A stretch of DNA of 64,000 nt from CAVWSM01 sp963799425. Lineage in GTDB: Bacteria; Actinomycetota; Actinomycetes; Jiangellales; Jiangellaceae. This document shows positions 1-8,902 of the stretch, one piece after another (position 1 is the stretch's first letter; each line of letters begins with the position of its first letter). The position numbers and the translations under genes are program-made. The notes under the pieces are model-generated. The model was not told the origin of the DNA, made no database searches, and saw nothing but the letters and a program-made list of their open reading frames with translations. The DNA is taken from assembly GCA_963799425.1 (NCBI GenBank), contig CAWCXA010000016.1:62001-126000 (forward strand), given 5' to 3'.

Positions 1-1
1 C

Positions 2-748
2 GCAATCGCGGACCGGGCGCGGCAGGCCGGCGCGGAGGTCCTCACGGGCCGCGAGGTCACCGGCATCAGCCGCGTACCAGATGGCGTGGTGCTGCGAACG
101 GCCGACGGCGACGAGTGGCCCGCGGACCTGGCCGTGGTGTGCGGGGGCTTGCAGTCCGATCGGCTGGCGGTCCTCGCCGGCGACAGCCGGGAGCCGCAGA
201 TCGTGCCGTTCCGCGGCGAGTACTACCAACTGCGACCCGACCGGCGGCACCTCGTACGCGGGCTGATCTACCCCGTCCCCGATCCGCGGTTCCCGTTCCT
301 CGGCATCCACCTGACGAAGCGGCACGACGGCGAGGTGCTGGTCGGCCCCAACGCCGTGCTCGCGCTCGCCCGGGAGGGCTACCGCTGGCGGCAAGTGAAA
401 TCGCGCGACCTGGCTGGGACGCTCGGCTACAAGGGCTTCCGCAAGCTGGCCCGCCGCTATTGGCGCACCGGTGCGGCCGAGCTGTGGGGCTCGCTGTCCA
501 AGCGGGCGTTCGTCTCCGCGGCCTCCGAGTACGTCCCGTCGCTGCGGGCCGATGACGTCGTACACGGCCTGTCGGGCGTACGCGCCCAAGCACTCGACCC
601 CGACGGCTCGCTCGTCGACGACTTCCGGCTGTTCCGGCGCGAGCGCGTGCTCGCCGTGCGCAACGCGCCGTCACCCGGGGCCACCTCGTCGCTGGCCATC
701 GCGGAGTACGTGGTCGACCAGCTGCTGGAGGCGCCCACCCGGAGTTGA
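2..748 (+). CDS. lhgO: L-2-hydroxyglutarate oxidase, C-terminal part (5' end outside window)
   Basis: The frame is open from base 2, so the N-terminal FAD Rossmann part lies upstream of the window. The visible ~248 residues match the C-terminal substrate domain of LhgO/YgaF-type DAAO-fold flavoenzymes: VPFRGEYYQL, then LIYPVPDPRFPFLGIHLT, GPNAVLALAREGY, and the family ending SPGATSSLAIAEYV that closes over the FAD. The family oxidises L-2-hydroxyglutarate to 2-oxoglutarate, passing electrons to the membrane quinone pool or oxygen. The TGA stop lies inside the left arm of an inverted repeat. Family call is firm; exact substrate is inferred from the family. Confidence 0.85.
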   Translation, partial: AIADRARQAGAEVLTGREVTGISRVPDGVVLRTADGDEWPADLAVVCGGLQSDRLAVLAGDSREPQIVPFRGEYYQLRPDRRHLVRGLIYPVPDPRFPFLGIHLTKRHDGEVLVGPNAVLALAREGYRWRQVKSRDLAGTLGYKGFRKLARRYWRTGAAELWGSLSKRAFVSAASEYVPSLRADDVVHGLSGVRAQALDPDGSLVDDFRLFRRERVLAVRNAPSPGATSSLAIAEYVVDQLLEAPTRS

Positions 749-804
749 TCATGGCGAAGGTGTGATCAAACTTCGAAAATGATCACGCCTCCGCCATGAT
801 CAAC
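744..804. repeat. 25-bp-arm inverted repeat, copy 1 of the GTTGATCATGGC family
   Basis: Left arm 744-768 starts GTTGATCATGGCG; right arm 780-804 is its reverse complement with two mismatches; the loop is 11 bases. The lhgO stop codon (746-748) is inside the left arm. A second copy with the same right-arm sequence lies at 60324-60402 after sdhB. It could end transcription of lhgO (strong hairpin, no T tract) but the sequence conservation between copies suggests a dispersed palindromic element. Confidence 0.85.
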
Positions 805-869
805 TCGACTTCGGCGGAATCGCGATAACCCGGTTCCGGTCACGGCGAGTGACTCGCTAGGGTCGCCGG

Positions 870-2552
870 GTGACTGCATCGCCGCACCGCGCCATTGACG
901 CGCTTGCCGATTCCTACGTCGACGAGATCGCCGTCCTCGACCCGCTGCTCGCCACGTACGCGGGCATCCCCGGGCACGACCACGAGATGCCCGACCTGTC
1001 GCCCGCCGGCCTCGCCGCGGTCAACGACCTCCACGTCCGTACGCTCGCCGCGCTCCGCGACCTGGAACCCGTCGACGAGCGGGAGCGGGTCGCCAAGGAG
1101 GCTATGCAGGAACGCCTCGGCCTCGAGGTCGAGATGTACGACGCCGGCCTGACCCAGATCCTGCGCGTTCTGGCGAGCCCGATGCAGGGCGTACGCGAGG
1201 TGTTCGACCTGATGCCCACCGAGGGCGCGGAGGCGTGGAGCAACATCGCCATCCGCCTCGCGCTCATCCCCGGTGCACTCGACGGCTACCGCGCGACGCT
1301 GCTGGACGAGGCCGCCCGCGGCCGGGTGCCGGCCAAGCGGCAGGTGCTGTCGTGCGCCGAGCAGTGCCGGCGCTGGACCTCGGGCGACTCACCGTTCTTC
1401 CCGGGCCTGATTGCCGGCGCGGACAAGGACGCCGAGGTCGACGAGTCGCTGCGTGCGCGCCTTGCGGAGTCGAGCGCGGCCGCGGCAGCGGCCTACGAGG
1501 CGTTCGGGAAGTTCCTTACCGAGGAGTTCCTCCCGCTCGCCAGGGACAAGGACGCATTCGGGCGCGACACGTACCAGCTCGCCTCCCGCTACTTCCTCGG
1601 CGCCACGGTCGACCTCGAAGAGACGTATGCCTGGGGTTGGCAGGAGCTGGCCCGCCTCGGCGAGGAGCTGAACAAGGTCGCCGACCAGATCGTGCCGGGC
1701 GGCACCGTGGTCGACGCCAAGGCCGCGCTGGACGCCGACGAGAGCCGCCGCCTGGTCGGCACCGACGCGCTGCAGCGCTGGATGCAGGAGCTGTCCGACC
1801 GCGCGGTCGCGGGGCTCGCCGACACGCACTTCGACATCCCGGAGCCGATCCGACGACTCGACTGCCGGATCGCCCCGACCCACGACGGCGGCATCTACTA
1901 CACCGGCCCGTCCGAGGACCTGAGCCGGCCGGGCAGCATGTGGTGGTCAGTGCCCGAGGGCGTCGAGTCGTTCCAGACGTGGGAGCAGACGACGACGGTC
2001 TATCACGAGGGCGTGCCGGGGCATCACCTGCAGGTCGCGCAGAACGTCTATCGTGCCGACCTGCTCAACCGCTGGCAGCGGCTGCTCTGCTGGGTGTCGG
2101 GGCACGGCGAGGGCTGGGCGCTCTACGCCGAGCGGCTGATGGCAGACCTCGGCTACCTCGACGACCCGGCCGACCGGCTGGGCATGCTGATGGCGCAGTC
2201 CTTCCGGGCCGCGCGGGTCATCGTCGACATCGGGCTGCACCTCGAGCTGCCGATCCCGACGGGCGCCGGCTTCCACGACGGCGAGGTGTGGACGCCCGAG
2301 CTCGCCTTCGAGTTCCTGGTCCTGAATGCGCCACACGAGAAGGAGTTCCTGACGTTCGAGCTCGACCGCTACCTGGGCTGGCCGGGACAGGCGCCGTCCT
2401 ACAAGGTCGGCGAGCGCATCTGGCTGCAGGCACGCGAGGAGACACGGGCGCGCAAGGGCGACGCGTTCGACGTCAAGGAGTTCCACCGCCAGGCGCTCAA
2501 CCTGGGCTCGCTCGGCCTCGACCCGTTGCGGGCGGCACTGGCTCGGCTCTGA
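870..2552 (+). CDS. DUF885 family protein (putative metallo-hydrolase/peptidase)
   Basis: 560 residues, usual length for DUF885. The hallmark is VYHEGVPGHHLQ near residue 377, with the His-Glu and His-His pairs that resemble a zinc site, followed by the conserved segment GHGEGWALYAERLMADLGY and a C-terminal QALNLGSLGLDPLR. Family members are predicted cytoplasmic or secreted peptidases; I see no signal peptide here. The start is GTG at 870, chosen because the similarity (RAIDALADSYVDEIAVLDP) begins within ten residues. It stands alone, downstream of the palindrome. Substrate unknown. Confidence 0.85.
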   Translation: MTASPHRAIDALADSYVDEIAVLDPLLATYAGIPGHDHEMPDLSPAGLAAVNDLHVRTLAALRDLEPVDERERVAKEAMQERLGLEVEMYDAGLTQILRVLASPMQGVREVFDLMPTEGAEAWSNIAIRLALIPGALDGYRATLLDEAARGRVPAKRQVLSCAEQCRRWTSGDSPFFPGLIAGADKDAEVDESLRARLAESSAAAAAAYEAFGKFLTEEFLPLARDKDAFGRDTYQLASRYFLGATVDLEETYAWGWQELARLGEELNKVADQIVPGGTVVDAKAALDADESRRLVGTDALQRWMQELSDRAVAGLADTHFDIPEPIRRLDCRIAPTHDGGIYYTGPSEDLSRPGSMWWSVPEGVESFQTWEQTTTVYHEGVPGHHLQVAQNVYRADLLNRWQRLLCWVSGHGEGWALYAERLMADLGYLDDPADRLGMLMAQSFRAARVIVDIGLHLELPIPTGAGFHDGEVWTPELAFEFLVLNAPHEKEFLTFELDRYLGWPGQAPSYKVGERIWLQAREETRARKGDAFDVKEFHRQALNLGSLGLDPLRAALARL

Positions 2553-2575
2553 CGGGGCAGGGCGGGCCGGGTCGA

Positions 2576-2944
2576 TCAGCCCTTGACGTACGAGAGCTTC
2601 TCGGCGACGAGGCCGCCTCGCATGCGGTACATGTCGATGCCGCGTACGTGCCCCGACCCGCCGCCCGGCTCGACCCACGTGTACCGCCACCGCACCACGG
2701 CGCGGTCCCCCGCCACCACCAGCTCCTCGGTCTCGAACCATGGTCCGCGCGTGCTCGCGAACAGGTCGGCCCAGACCTTCCGGACGGCGTCCTGACCCTC
2801 GAACCGCGTCCCGTCCGGGGACGGTCCCGTCGCGTCGAAGACGACATCGGGCGTCGTCAGCGCCATGACCGCGTCGATGTCGCGCGCGTTGAATGCGGTG
2901 CCGAACCGGTCGAGCACATCCTTCGTCAGGTCGTCGGTGATCAC
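2576..2944 (-). CDS. NTF2-like (SnoaL/DUF4440-type) small protein
   Basis: 122 residues with the cone-fold pattern of NTF2-like proteins: a first helix LTKDVLDRFGTAFNARDIDAVMALTTPDVVFD, then alternating strands ending WRYTWVEPGGGSGHVRGIDMYRM. GTG at 2944 overlaps the TGA of the upstream maleylpyruvate-isomerase-like gene (2941..3516) by four bases, so the two are translationally coupled. The open frame extends further upstream but only as an antisense shadow of the partner. Such proteins are ketosteroid-isomerase-like enzymes or small-molecule binders; function here unknown. Confidence 0.7.
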   Translation of the reverse strand: MITDDLTKDVLDRFGTAFNARDIDAVMALTTPDVVFDATGPSPDGTRFEGQDAVRKVWADLFASTRGPWFETEELVVAGDRAVVRWRYTWVEPGGGSGHVRGIDMYRMRGGLVAEKLSYVKG

Positions 2945-3516
2945 ATCGACCACCTCGTATCCCGCCCGAACATTGCGAGCAGCAGATCCTGTGCCGAGGC
3001 TCCGTCCGCAAGCGGCACCGGCTCCGCGATCAGTCCGGCGGCGCGGTACACCGCTTCCCGCTCGACGAACCAGTCCGCCACCGCCTCGACCTGGGCCGGA
3101 GGCAACCGTCGGTCCTGCCCGGTCGACACCGCCACGTCCCAGCCGTGGAGCAGGTGGTCTGCCGCAAGCTGCAGCGCATACTCTCCTGCGCGTTCGTCGC
3201 CGTAGGACAGATGGACCGTACGGCCACCAGCCCCCGGCGCCGACCATGCCGCACGCGCCTCCGCGAGCGTGTCCTCGTCCGTGGCGTACGGGTCATCACC
3301 CAGCAGGTCGCCCTCCAGGCGGTCACCCACCTCCGCGATCGTCATCCCGGCCAGCAGTGGTGTCGTCCAACGATCCTCAACAACGACGTGGTTGACGAGG
3401 GCGCGTACGTCCCACACCGGGCACGGGGTCCGCAACGCCCATTGGTCCGGCTTCACCGCCCGTACCCGCTCGCCCCAGCCATCCATCGTTTCCCGTAGGA
3501 GCTCCACCGGCTGCAT
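2941..3516 (-). CDS. TIGR03086-type / mycothiol-dependent maleylpyruvate isomerase-like protein
   Basis: 191 residues of the DinB-like four-helix fold. Visible marks: WALRTPCPVWDVRALVNHVVVEDRW near the N-terminus, the metal-binding His in LVNHV, and the second conserved patch AADHLLHGWDVAVSTGQD near residue 130. Actinobacterial TIGR03086 proteins use or may use mycothiol; the true substrate is not known. ATG at 3516. First gene of a two-gene unit with the NTF2-like protein. Confidence 0.75.
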   Translation of the reverse strand: MQPVELLRETMDGWGERVRAVKPDQWALRTPCPVWDVRALVNHVVVEDRWTTPLLAGMTIAEVGDRLEGDLLGDDPYATDEDTLAEARAAWSAPGAGGRTVHLSYGDERAGEYALQLAADHLLHGWDVAVSTGQDRRLPPAQVEAVADWFVEREAVYRAAGLIAEPVPLADGASAQDLLLAMFGRDTRWSM

Positions 3517-3568
3517 GCCTGTCAGGGTGCCTGGCGTCTCGGCGCTCCGCTACTGTCGATCACTCGTG

Positions 3569-4196
3569 ATGACCCCTCGACTGCGCTTCGTCCTCGCTTC
3601 CGCGTCTCCCGCCCGACTTGCGACGCTTCGCGCCGCAGGCGTCGAGCCCGAGGTGATGGTCAGCGGAGTCGACGAGGACCAGATCGCGGAAGCCTCGCCG
3701 GCGCGTACGGCACTGGTCCTCGCGCAACTCAAGGCTGGAGCCGTGGCCGCCCAGCTCAGCTCGCCGGAGCACGGGCGGCCTTGTCCTCGTACTCGGCTGC
3801 GACTCCGTCCTTGAGCTTGACGGTGAGGCGCACGGCAAACCGACTGACGCCGACGAGGCGCGCCAACGCTGGCGGCGCATGCGGGGTCGCACCGGACTGC
3901 TACACACTGGCCACTGCCTCGTCGACGTCGGGTCGGGGCGTTCAGCAGCAGAAGTCGCCTCGACCCTCGTCCGGTTCGCCGACATCAGCGATGAGGAGAT
4001 CGATGCCTACGTTGCGACGGGCGAGCCGCTGCGGGTGGCTGGGGCGTTCACGGTCGACGGGCTGGGCGGAGCCTTTGTCGAAGGAATCGAGGGCGACCAC
4101 CACAACGTGGTCGGCCTGTCGCTGCCGCTGCTGCGGCGGATGCTGCGGTCGTACGGCCTCGACTGGACCGTGCTGTGGACACCGCAGGAGCGCTGA
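3569..4196 (+). CDS. maf: Maf-like nucleotide pyrophosphatase, reading frame interrupted
   Basis: Maf proteins hydrolyse non-canonical or excess NTPs (house-cleaning dTTP/UTP pyrophosphatases). Frame 1 from ATG 3569 gives RFVLASASPARLATLRAAGV (active-site SxxR loop) to about residue 70; the rest is one frame on: LVLGCDSVLELDGEAHGKP, RTGLLHTGHCLVDVG, LRVAGAFTVDGLGGAFVEGIEGDHHNVVGLSLPLL. The two parts join if one C is removed from the CC at 3779-3780 (CGGCCTT). With that, all family motifs and the normal ~208-residue length are present, so I read this as an intact gene with an extra base in the assembly; a real loss of function is the alternative. Confidence 0.8.
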
Positions 4197-4282
4197 GCGG
4201 GCACCCGCATCCCCCGACGCGACGGGCCTGCCCGCCGTGGCTAGGCTGCCGAGCAGGATGATCCCCCCGGGGAGGAGCGTCC

Positions 4283-6292
4283 ATGCGTGCACGTCTCGCT
4301 GGCGCGGCGGCACTGGGCTCGATGGCACTAGCCTTTGTTGGTTTCACATGTGTCGGTGGCACGGCATTCGCTGACGCACCCTTTCGGCTGCCCACGCAGG
4401 TGACCGACAACGCCGGTGTGCTCGCTGGTAACGACGTCGCCAACATCGAGGCGGCGCAAGACGCACTGCGCGAAGAGGACGGCGTTCAGATGTGGGTCGT
4501 CTACGTCGACTCGTTCGACGGGGCCGACCCGCAGGAGTGGTCCAACCAGACATTCGAGCTGTCCCAACTCGGCATCGATGACGCGCTGCTCTCGGTCGCG
4601 ACCGGGGACCGCTCCTTCACGTCCTCGATCGGCGCCGAGTTTCCGCTCGACGAGAGCCAGGTGGAGCGCATCGAGGAACAGATAATCCAGCCGATGCTCG
4701 CCGACGACGACTGGGCCGGCGCCGCGATCGCGGCCGCCGATGCCTACCGCGAGGAGATCGGTGCCGACGGCGGCGGCGGAGTGTCCGGCTGGGTGTGGGT
4801 CGGCGGCGCGGCGGTGGTGGCCGGCGGTGGGTACTGGGTCTACCGCAGGTCGCGGCGCCCGCGAGTGACCGCTCCGGCGTCCGCCGACGAGCTGTCGCAG
4901 CTCTCGACCGAGGACCTCAGCAAGCGTGCCAACGCGCTCCTCGTCGAGACCGATGATGCGGTGAAGACGAGCGAGCAGGAGGTGGGGTTCGCCGAAGCAC
5001 AGTTCGGCAGCGAACCTGTCGCCGCGTTCCGTACGTCAGTCGACAACGCCAAGGCGGAACTCGCAGCGGCCTTCGCCCTGCGTCAGCGGCTCGACGATGA
5101 GAAACCCGACAGCGAGCAGGACGAGCGGGCCATCTACACCGAGATCGTCCAGCGGCTGACCACCGCCAACCAGGCACTCGACGACCACGCCGAGGACTTC
5201 GACCGGCTCCGCGACCTGGAGCAGACGATCGACACAGAGCTGCCCAAGCTCGGCGAGGTGGCCACCTCGATCGAAGGCCGAGTCCCGAAGGAGCAGGCTC
5301 GATTGGAGGCGCTCCGGTCGAGGTTCGCACCCGTGGCGCTCGCCACCGTCAGCGACAACATCGCGCAGGCCCAAGACCGCCTCGCGTTCGCCCGTACGGA
5401 GTTGGCCGAGGGTGCCACGCTGCTGTCGTCTGACAAGCGCGGCGAGGCGGTCGTCAGTGCGCGCGCGGCGGAGGAAGCGTTGGCACAGGGCGCGACGTTG
5501 CTCGACGCGATCGGCCGGCTCGACGGGGACCTGCAAGCCGCTGCCGAGAAGGTAGCGGCAGCACGCGCCGAGACCGAGAAAGACCTGGCCGAAGCCCAAT
5601 CGCTCGCGGCTGCGGGGGGCGGTGGGCGGGCGGCGGCCCAGCTGCCGCACCTTGTGCAGCAGGCCGAAGCCGCGTTGGCGGCCGCCGTCGCGGCCACGTC
5701 GAGCACGACCCCCGCCGATCCGCTCGGCGCCCTGCGGCAGCTCGAACAGGCCGATGCCGCCCTCGACGAGGCCTTGGTTTCCGTACGTGACGAGCACGCC
5801 CGTGCCGTCCGGGCGGCGCAGGCACTCGACCAGGCGATCATGGCGGCGCGCGCGGAGATCTCGGCGGTCACCGACTTCATCTCGACGCGGCGAGGCGGCG
5901 TGGGTGGCGATGCCCGTACGCGACTTGCCGAGGCGCAACGGCATCTCGACGCCGCAATGCAGCTGGCCCAGCAGGACCCGGCGACGGCCCTCCAGCACGC
6001 CCAGCACGCCGATGCGTTGGCCGAGCAGGCCGGCTCGATGGCGCAGGCAGACGTCGGCGCGTTCCAGTCGCCGATGGGGGGCGGCGGCAGGGGCGGGGGC
6101 GGGGGCGGCATGGGTGCCATGGCCGGCGCCGTTCTCGGCGGCATTCTCGTCGACATGATGCGTGGCGGCGGTGGTGGCGGGGGCGGCATGTTCGGTGGCG
6201 GCGGAGGCGGCGGTCGCAGCATGGGGCGTGCGCCTGCGAGCTACGGCGGCAGCAGGACGCGTAGCCGTCGAGGTGGAGGTGGCCGCTTCTGA
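4283..6292 (+). CDS. TPM-domain membrane protein with long coiled coil and Gly-rich tail
   Basis: 669 residues. Signal peptide (LAGAAALGSMALAFVGF), then an extracytoplasmic TPM domain about residues 30-160 (starts FRLPTQVTDNAGVL), one membrane segment near 172-190 (WVWVGGAAVVAGGGYWVY) followed by RRSRRPR, then about 400 residues of Ala/Glu/Arg heptad-rich coiled coil on the cytoplasmic side, and a Gly-rich tail (600-669). ATG 4283 has a GGAGGAG ribosome site. It sits 61 bases before pspA in the same direction. TPM/PspA pairing is known from envelope-stress literature; the long cytoplasmic coiled coil is a plausible dock for PspA coiled coils (inference). Confidence 0.8.
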   Translation: MRARLAGAAALGSMALAFVGFTCVGGTAFADAPFRLPTQVTDNAGVLAGNDVANIEAAQDALREEDGVQMWVVYVDSFDGADPQEWSNQTFELSQLGIDDALLSVATGDRSFTSSIGAEFPLDESQVERIEEQIIQPMLADDDWAGAAIAAADAYREEIGADGGGGVSGWVWVGGAAVVAGGGYWVYRRSRRPRVTAPASADELSQLSTEDLSKRANALLVETDDAVKTSEQEVGFAEAQFGSEPVAAFRTSVDNAKAELAAAFALRQRLDDEKPDSEQDERAIYTEIVQRLTTANQALDDHAEDFDRLRDLEQTIDTELPKLGEVATSIEGRVPKEQARLEALRSRFAPVALATVSDNIAQAQDRLAFARTELAEGATLLSSDKRGEAVVSARAAEEALAQGATLLDAIGRLDGDLQAAAEKVAAARAETEKDLAEAQSLAAAGGGGRAAAQLPHLVQQAEAALAAAVAATSSTTPADPLGALRQLEQADAALDEALVSVRDEHARAVRAAQALDQAIMAARAEISAVTDFISTRRGGVGGDARTRLAEAQRHLDAAMQLAQQDPATALQHAQHADALAEQAGSMAQADVGAFQSPMGGGGRGGGGGGMGAMAGAVLGGILVDMMRGGGGGGGGMFGGGGGGGRSMGRAPASYGGSRTRSRRGGGGRF

Positions 6293-6353
6293 TCCAGACA
6301 CCGCGGGCCCGCCCCGCGTGACGCGTACGGCACAGAGTGAAAGGACGGGGAAC

Positions 6354-7160
6354 ATGGCCAAGCAATCCATCTTCGGACGCATCTCCCAGCTCACAAAGGC
6401 CAACATCAACTCGATGCTCGACTCCGCCGAGGACCCCGAGAAGATGCTGGACCAGATGGTGCGTGACTACACCAACAACATCGCCGAGGCCGAGGAAGCG
6501 GTGGCTCAGACCATCGGCAACCTGCGCATGCTGGAGCAGGACATGGTCGAGGACCAACGCGCCGCCCAGGAGTGGGGCGCCAAGGCGGTGGCGGCAAGCA
6601 AGAAGGGCGACGAGTTCCGCCAAGCCGGCGACGCCGCCAACGCTGACAAGTTCGACAACCTCGCCAAGGTGGCTCTGCAGCGCCAGATCAGCGCGGAGGG
6701 CGAGGTCAGGGCCGCTCAGCCCCAGGTCGCGCAGCAGACTGAGGTTGTCGACAAGCTCAAGGCGGGCCTGACCAACATGCGCAACAAGCTGACCGAGCTC
6801 CAGGGCAAGCGTTCCGAGTTGGTCGCGCGGTCCAAGATGGCCGAGGCCCAGGGCAAGGTGCAGGACGCCGTCAAGAGCATCGACATCATGGACCCGACCA
6901 GCGACCTCGGGCGGTTCGAGGACAAGATCCGCCGCGAGGAGGCCAAGGTCGCCGGTCAGGCGGAGCTCGCTGCGTCCAGCCTGGACGCGCAGTTCGAGAG
7001 CCTGGACGACATCGGCGAGGTCACGGAGGTTGAAGCTCGGCTGGCAGAGCTGAAGGCTGGCTCCTCGCCCGCTGGGGCGATTGGCACCGGCACTTCGGCT
7101 CCGACGTCGGCCCCATCATCGACCGCCCCCACGTCGTCAGGGAGCACCACCGACTGGTGA
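6354..7160 (+). CDS. pspA: PspA/IM30 (ESCRT-III-like) membrane stress protein
   Basis: 268 residues, nearly all helical: N-terminal amphipathic helix SIFGRISQLTKANINSMLD, then long coiled-coil hairpin helices through residue ~225 (EDPEKMLDQMVRDYTNNIAEAEEAV), and a Ser/Thr/Pro-rich tail ending DW that replaces any longer C-terminal helix. PspA/IM30 proteins coat and repair inner membranes. ATG 6354 follows AAAGGACGGGG. Co-directional with the TPM protein, suggesting one envelope-stress unit; the PspC-domain gene is 20 kb away at 27718. Confidence 0.92.
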   Translation: MAKQSIFGRISQLTKANINSMLDSAEDPEKMLDQMVRDYTNNIAEAEEAVAQTIGNLRMLEQDMVEDQRAAQEWGAKAVAASKKGDEFRQAGDAANADKFDNLAKVALQRQISAEGEVRAAQPQVAQQTEVVDKLKAGLTNMRNKLTELQGKRSELVARSKMAEAQGKVQDAVKSIDIMDPTSDLGRFEDKIRREEAKVAGQAELAASSLDAQFESLDDIGEVTEVEARLAELKAGSSPAGAIGTGTSAPTSAPSSTAPTSSGSTTDW

Positions 7161-7177
7161 CTCGCTGAGACCTCCAC

Positions 7178-7329
7178 GTTGGCTGAGGGCGGCCCTGCGC
7201 CAATCCAGAGTTGGCTGAGGGCGCCCCTGCGCCATCCGCGTTGCCAGAGGGCGCCCTGCGCCAATAGGTTCGCCAGAGGGCGGCCCTACGCCAATCCAGA
7301 GTTGGCAGAGGGCGGCCCTGCGCCAATTC
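7178..7329. repeat. Five-unit tandem repeat with internal dyad, between pspA and the carboxyltransferase gene
   Basis: Units begin at 7178, 7210, 7240, 7268 and 7301 and are 28-33 bases long. Consensus core is GTTGGC(T/A)GAGGGCGGCCC then TGCGCCAATCCAGA. Each unit contains the dyad AGGGC-n-CCCT inside an outer TTGGC..GCCAA pairing, so each can form a hairpin. The array fills the 202-base space between two convergent genes. Confidence 0.9.
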
Positions 7330-7362
7330 ACCCTGCTCCGGCCCGACAGGTCGCGGCCCGAA

Positions 7363-8889
7363 TCACACCGGCGGTATGCCGTGCCGCCGCTCGGAGAACC
7401 GACGATCCTTGCCCGCTGCCGCGGCGAGCCGGGCCACGATCTCGCCGCGCAGCTGCTCCGGCTCGACGATCGCGTCGATCACTAGATCGCTGGCGAGGCG
7501 CAGGATGTCGATGTCGGCTTCGTACTCGTCGCGCAGCGCGGCGACGTACGCCTCGCGCTCCGTCGGATCCTCGATCGCTGCGATCTTGTTGGCGTACACC
7601 GCGTTGACCGCGGCCTCCGGACCCATCACCGCGATCTTGGCGGTGGGCAGCGCGAGGCAGGCGTCGGGTGAGAACCCCGGCCCGCACATGGCGTAGAGCC
7701 CGGCGCCGTACGACTTGCGCAGAATCACCGACACCGTTGGAACCGTCGCCTCCGCCACAGCGGTGATCATCTTGGCGCCGTGCCGGATGATCCCCTGCCG
7801 CTCCACTTCGGAGCCGATCATGAAGCCGGGCACGTCGGAGAGGTAGACGAGCGGCACGTTGAACGCATCGCACGCCCAGATGAACCGCGCGGCCTTGTCG
7901 GCCGAGTCGACGAAGAGCACGCCACCACGTACGGCCGGGTTGTTGGCGACGATGCCGATCGGTTGGCCCTCGAGCAACCCGAACCCGACGACGAGCTCGG
8001 CGGCGAACAGCGGCTTGACCTCGAAGAAGCTGCCCTCGTCGACGAGCGCGTCGATCACCGTGTGGATGTCGTAGCCGGCGTTCTCCTTCTCCGGCACCAG
8101 ATCGGATGTGAAGGCGGCCGAAGGCCCCGCGGCCTCGTACGTCGGCGGCCGTCCGCGCCAGGACGACGGCATGTACGAGAAGTACGCCTTGGCCAGGTCG
8201 ATCGCCTCGGCGTCATCGCGCGCCAGGTTGTCGCCGCAGCCGGAGACGGTGGCGTGCATGCGCGCGCCGCCCATCTCCTCGAGCGTGACCTTCTCGCCGA
8301 CGACCATCTCGGCCATCCGGGGCGAGCCGAGGTACATCGACGCGTTGCCTTCGACCATGATCACGATGTCGCAGAACGACGGGATGTACGCGCCGCCGGC
8401 CGCACTCGGCCCGAACAGGCAGCAGATCTGCGGCACCTTGCCGGACAGGGCGACCTGGTTGTGGAAGATGCGCCCGGCCCCTCGGCGCCCGGGGAACAGG
8501 TCGACCTGGTCGGTGATCCGCGCGCCGGCGGAGTCGATGAACCAGAAGATCGGCAGCTCGTCGCGCAGCGCGATCTCGGTGACGCGGACGATCTTCTCGA
8601 CCGTACGCGCGCCCCACGAGCCTGCCTTCACGGTGGGGTCGTTGGCCACGACGAGCGCCGGCCGGCCGTCGACCAGGCCGCGGCCGGTCACGACACCGTC
8701 GGCGGGCAGCCCGGTCGCCAGGGCGTTGGCGAGCTGACCGTCCTCGACAAAGGTGCCCTCGTCGAAGAGCAGGGCGAGGCGATCGCGGACGTAGAGCTTG
8801 CCCTGCGCGGCGAGCTTGGCTGCGGCGGCCGCGCTCGGCGCCAGCGTCGCCTCGCGCGCCGCGGCGATCTGCTTCGCGTGCTCGGTCAT
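7363..8889 (-). CDS. Acyl-CoA carboxylase carboxyltransferase (beta) subunit, methylcrotonyl-/propionyl-CoA type
   Basis: 508 residues with the paired crotonase folds of biotin-dependent carboxyltransferases: FIDSAGARI, the oxyanion-loop segment GPSAAGGAYIPSFCD, VRGGVLFVDSADKAARF, LVYLSDVPGFMIGSE and RKSYGAGLYAMCGP. ATG 8889, 13 bases after the upstream acyl-CoA dehydrogenase stop: one operon. With that dehydrogenase and the divergent MerR regulator, a methylcrotonyl-CoA (leucine) role is likely; no alpha subunit is in the operon, and the accA-type gene at 12099 may be shared. Acyl-CoA chain length cannot be read from sequence. Confidence 0.85.
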   Translation of the reverse strand: MTEHAKQIAAAREATLAPSAAAAAKLAAQGKLYVRDRLALLFDEGTFVEDGQLANALATGLPADGVVTGRGLVDGRPALVVANDPTVKAGSWGARTVEKIVRVTEIALRDELPIFWFIDSAGARITDQVDLFPGRRGAGRIFHNQVALSGKVPQICCLFGPSAAGGAYIPSFCDIVIMVEGNASMYLGSPRMAEMVVGEKVTLEEMGGARMHATVSGCGDNLARDDAEAIDLAKAYFSYMPSSWRGRPPTYEAAGPSAAFTSDLVPEKENAGYDIHTVIDALVDEGSFFEVKPLFAAELVVGFGLLEGQPIGIVANNPAVRGGVLFVDSADKAARFIWACDAFNVPLVYLSDVPGFMIGSEVERQGIIRHGAKMITAVAEATVPTVSVILRKSYGAGLYAMCGPGFSPDACLALPTAKIAVMGPEAAVNAVYANKIAAIEDPTEREAYVAALRDEYEADIDILRLASDLVIDAIVEPEQLRGEIVARLAAAAGKDRRFSERRHGIPPV

Positions 8890-8902
8890 CCCCGCGCGGC
8901 CC

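Noticed and set aside
1235..3205. 656-residue open frame on the + strand
   Set aside because: Arg/Pro/Gly-rich shadow of the DUF885 and following genes in another frame; no motif and it crosses two real genes.
5036..6409. Long open frame on the - strand opposite the TPM gene
   Set aside because: Produced by the biased codon use of the coiled-coil and Gly-rich coding strand; no ribosome site or family pattern.
7178..7329. CRISPR array
   Set aside because: Units are adjacent with no unique spacers of constant length, and no cas gene is present.
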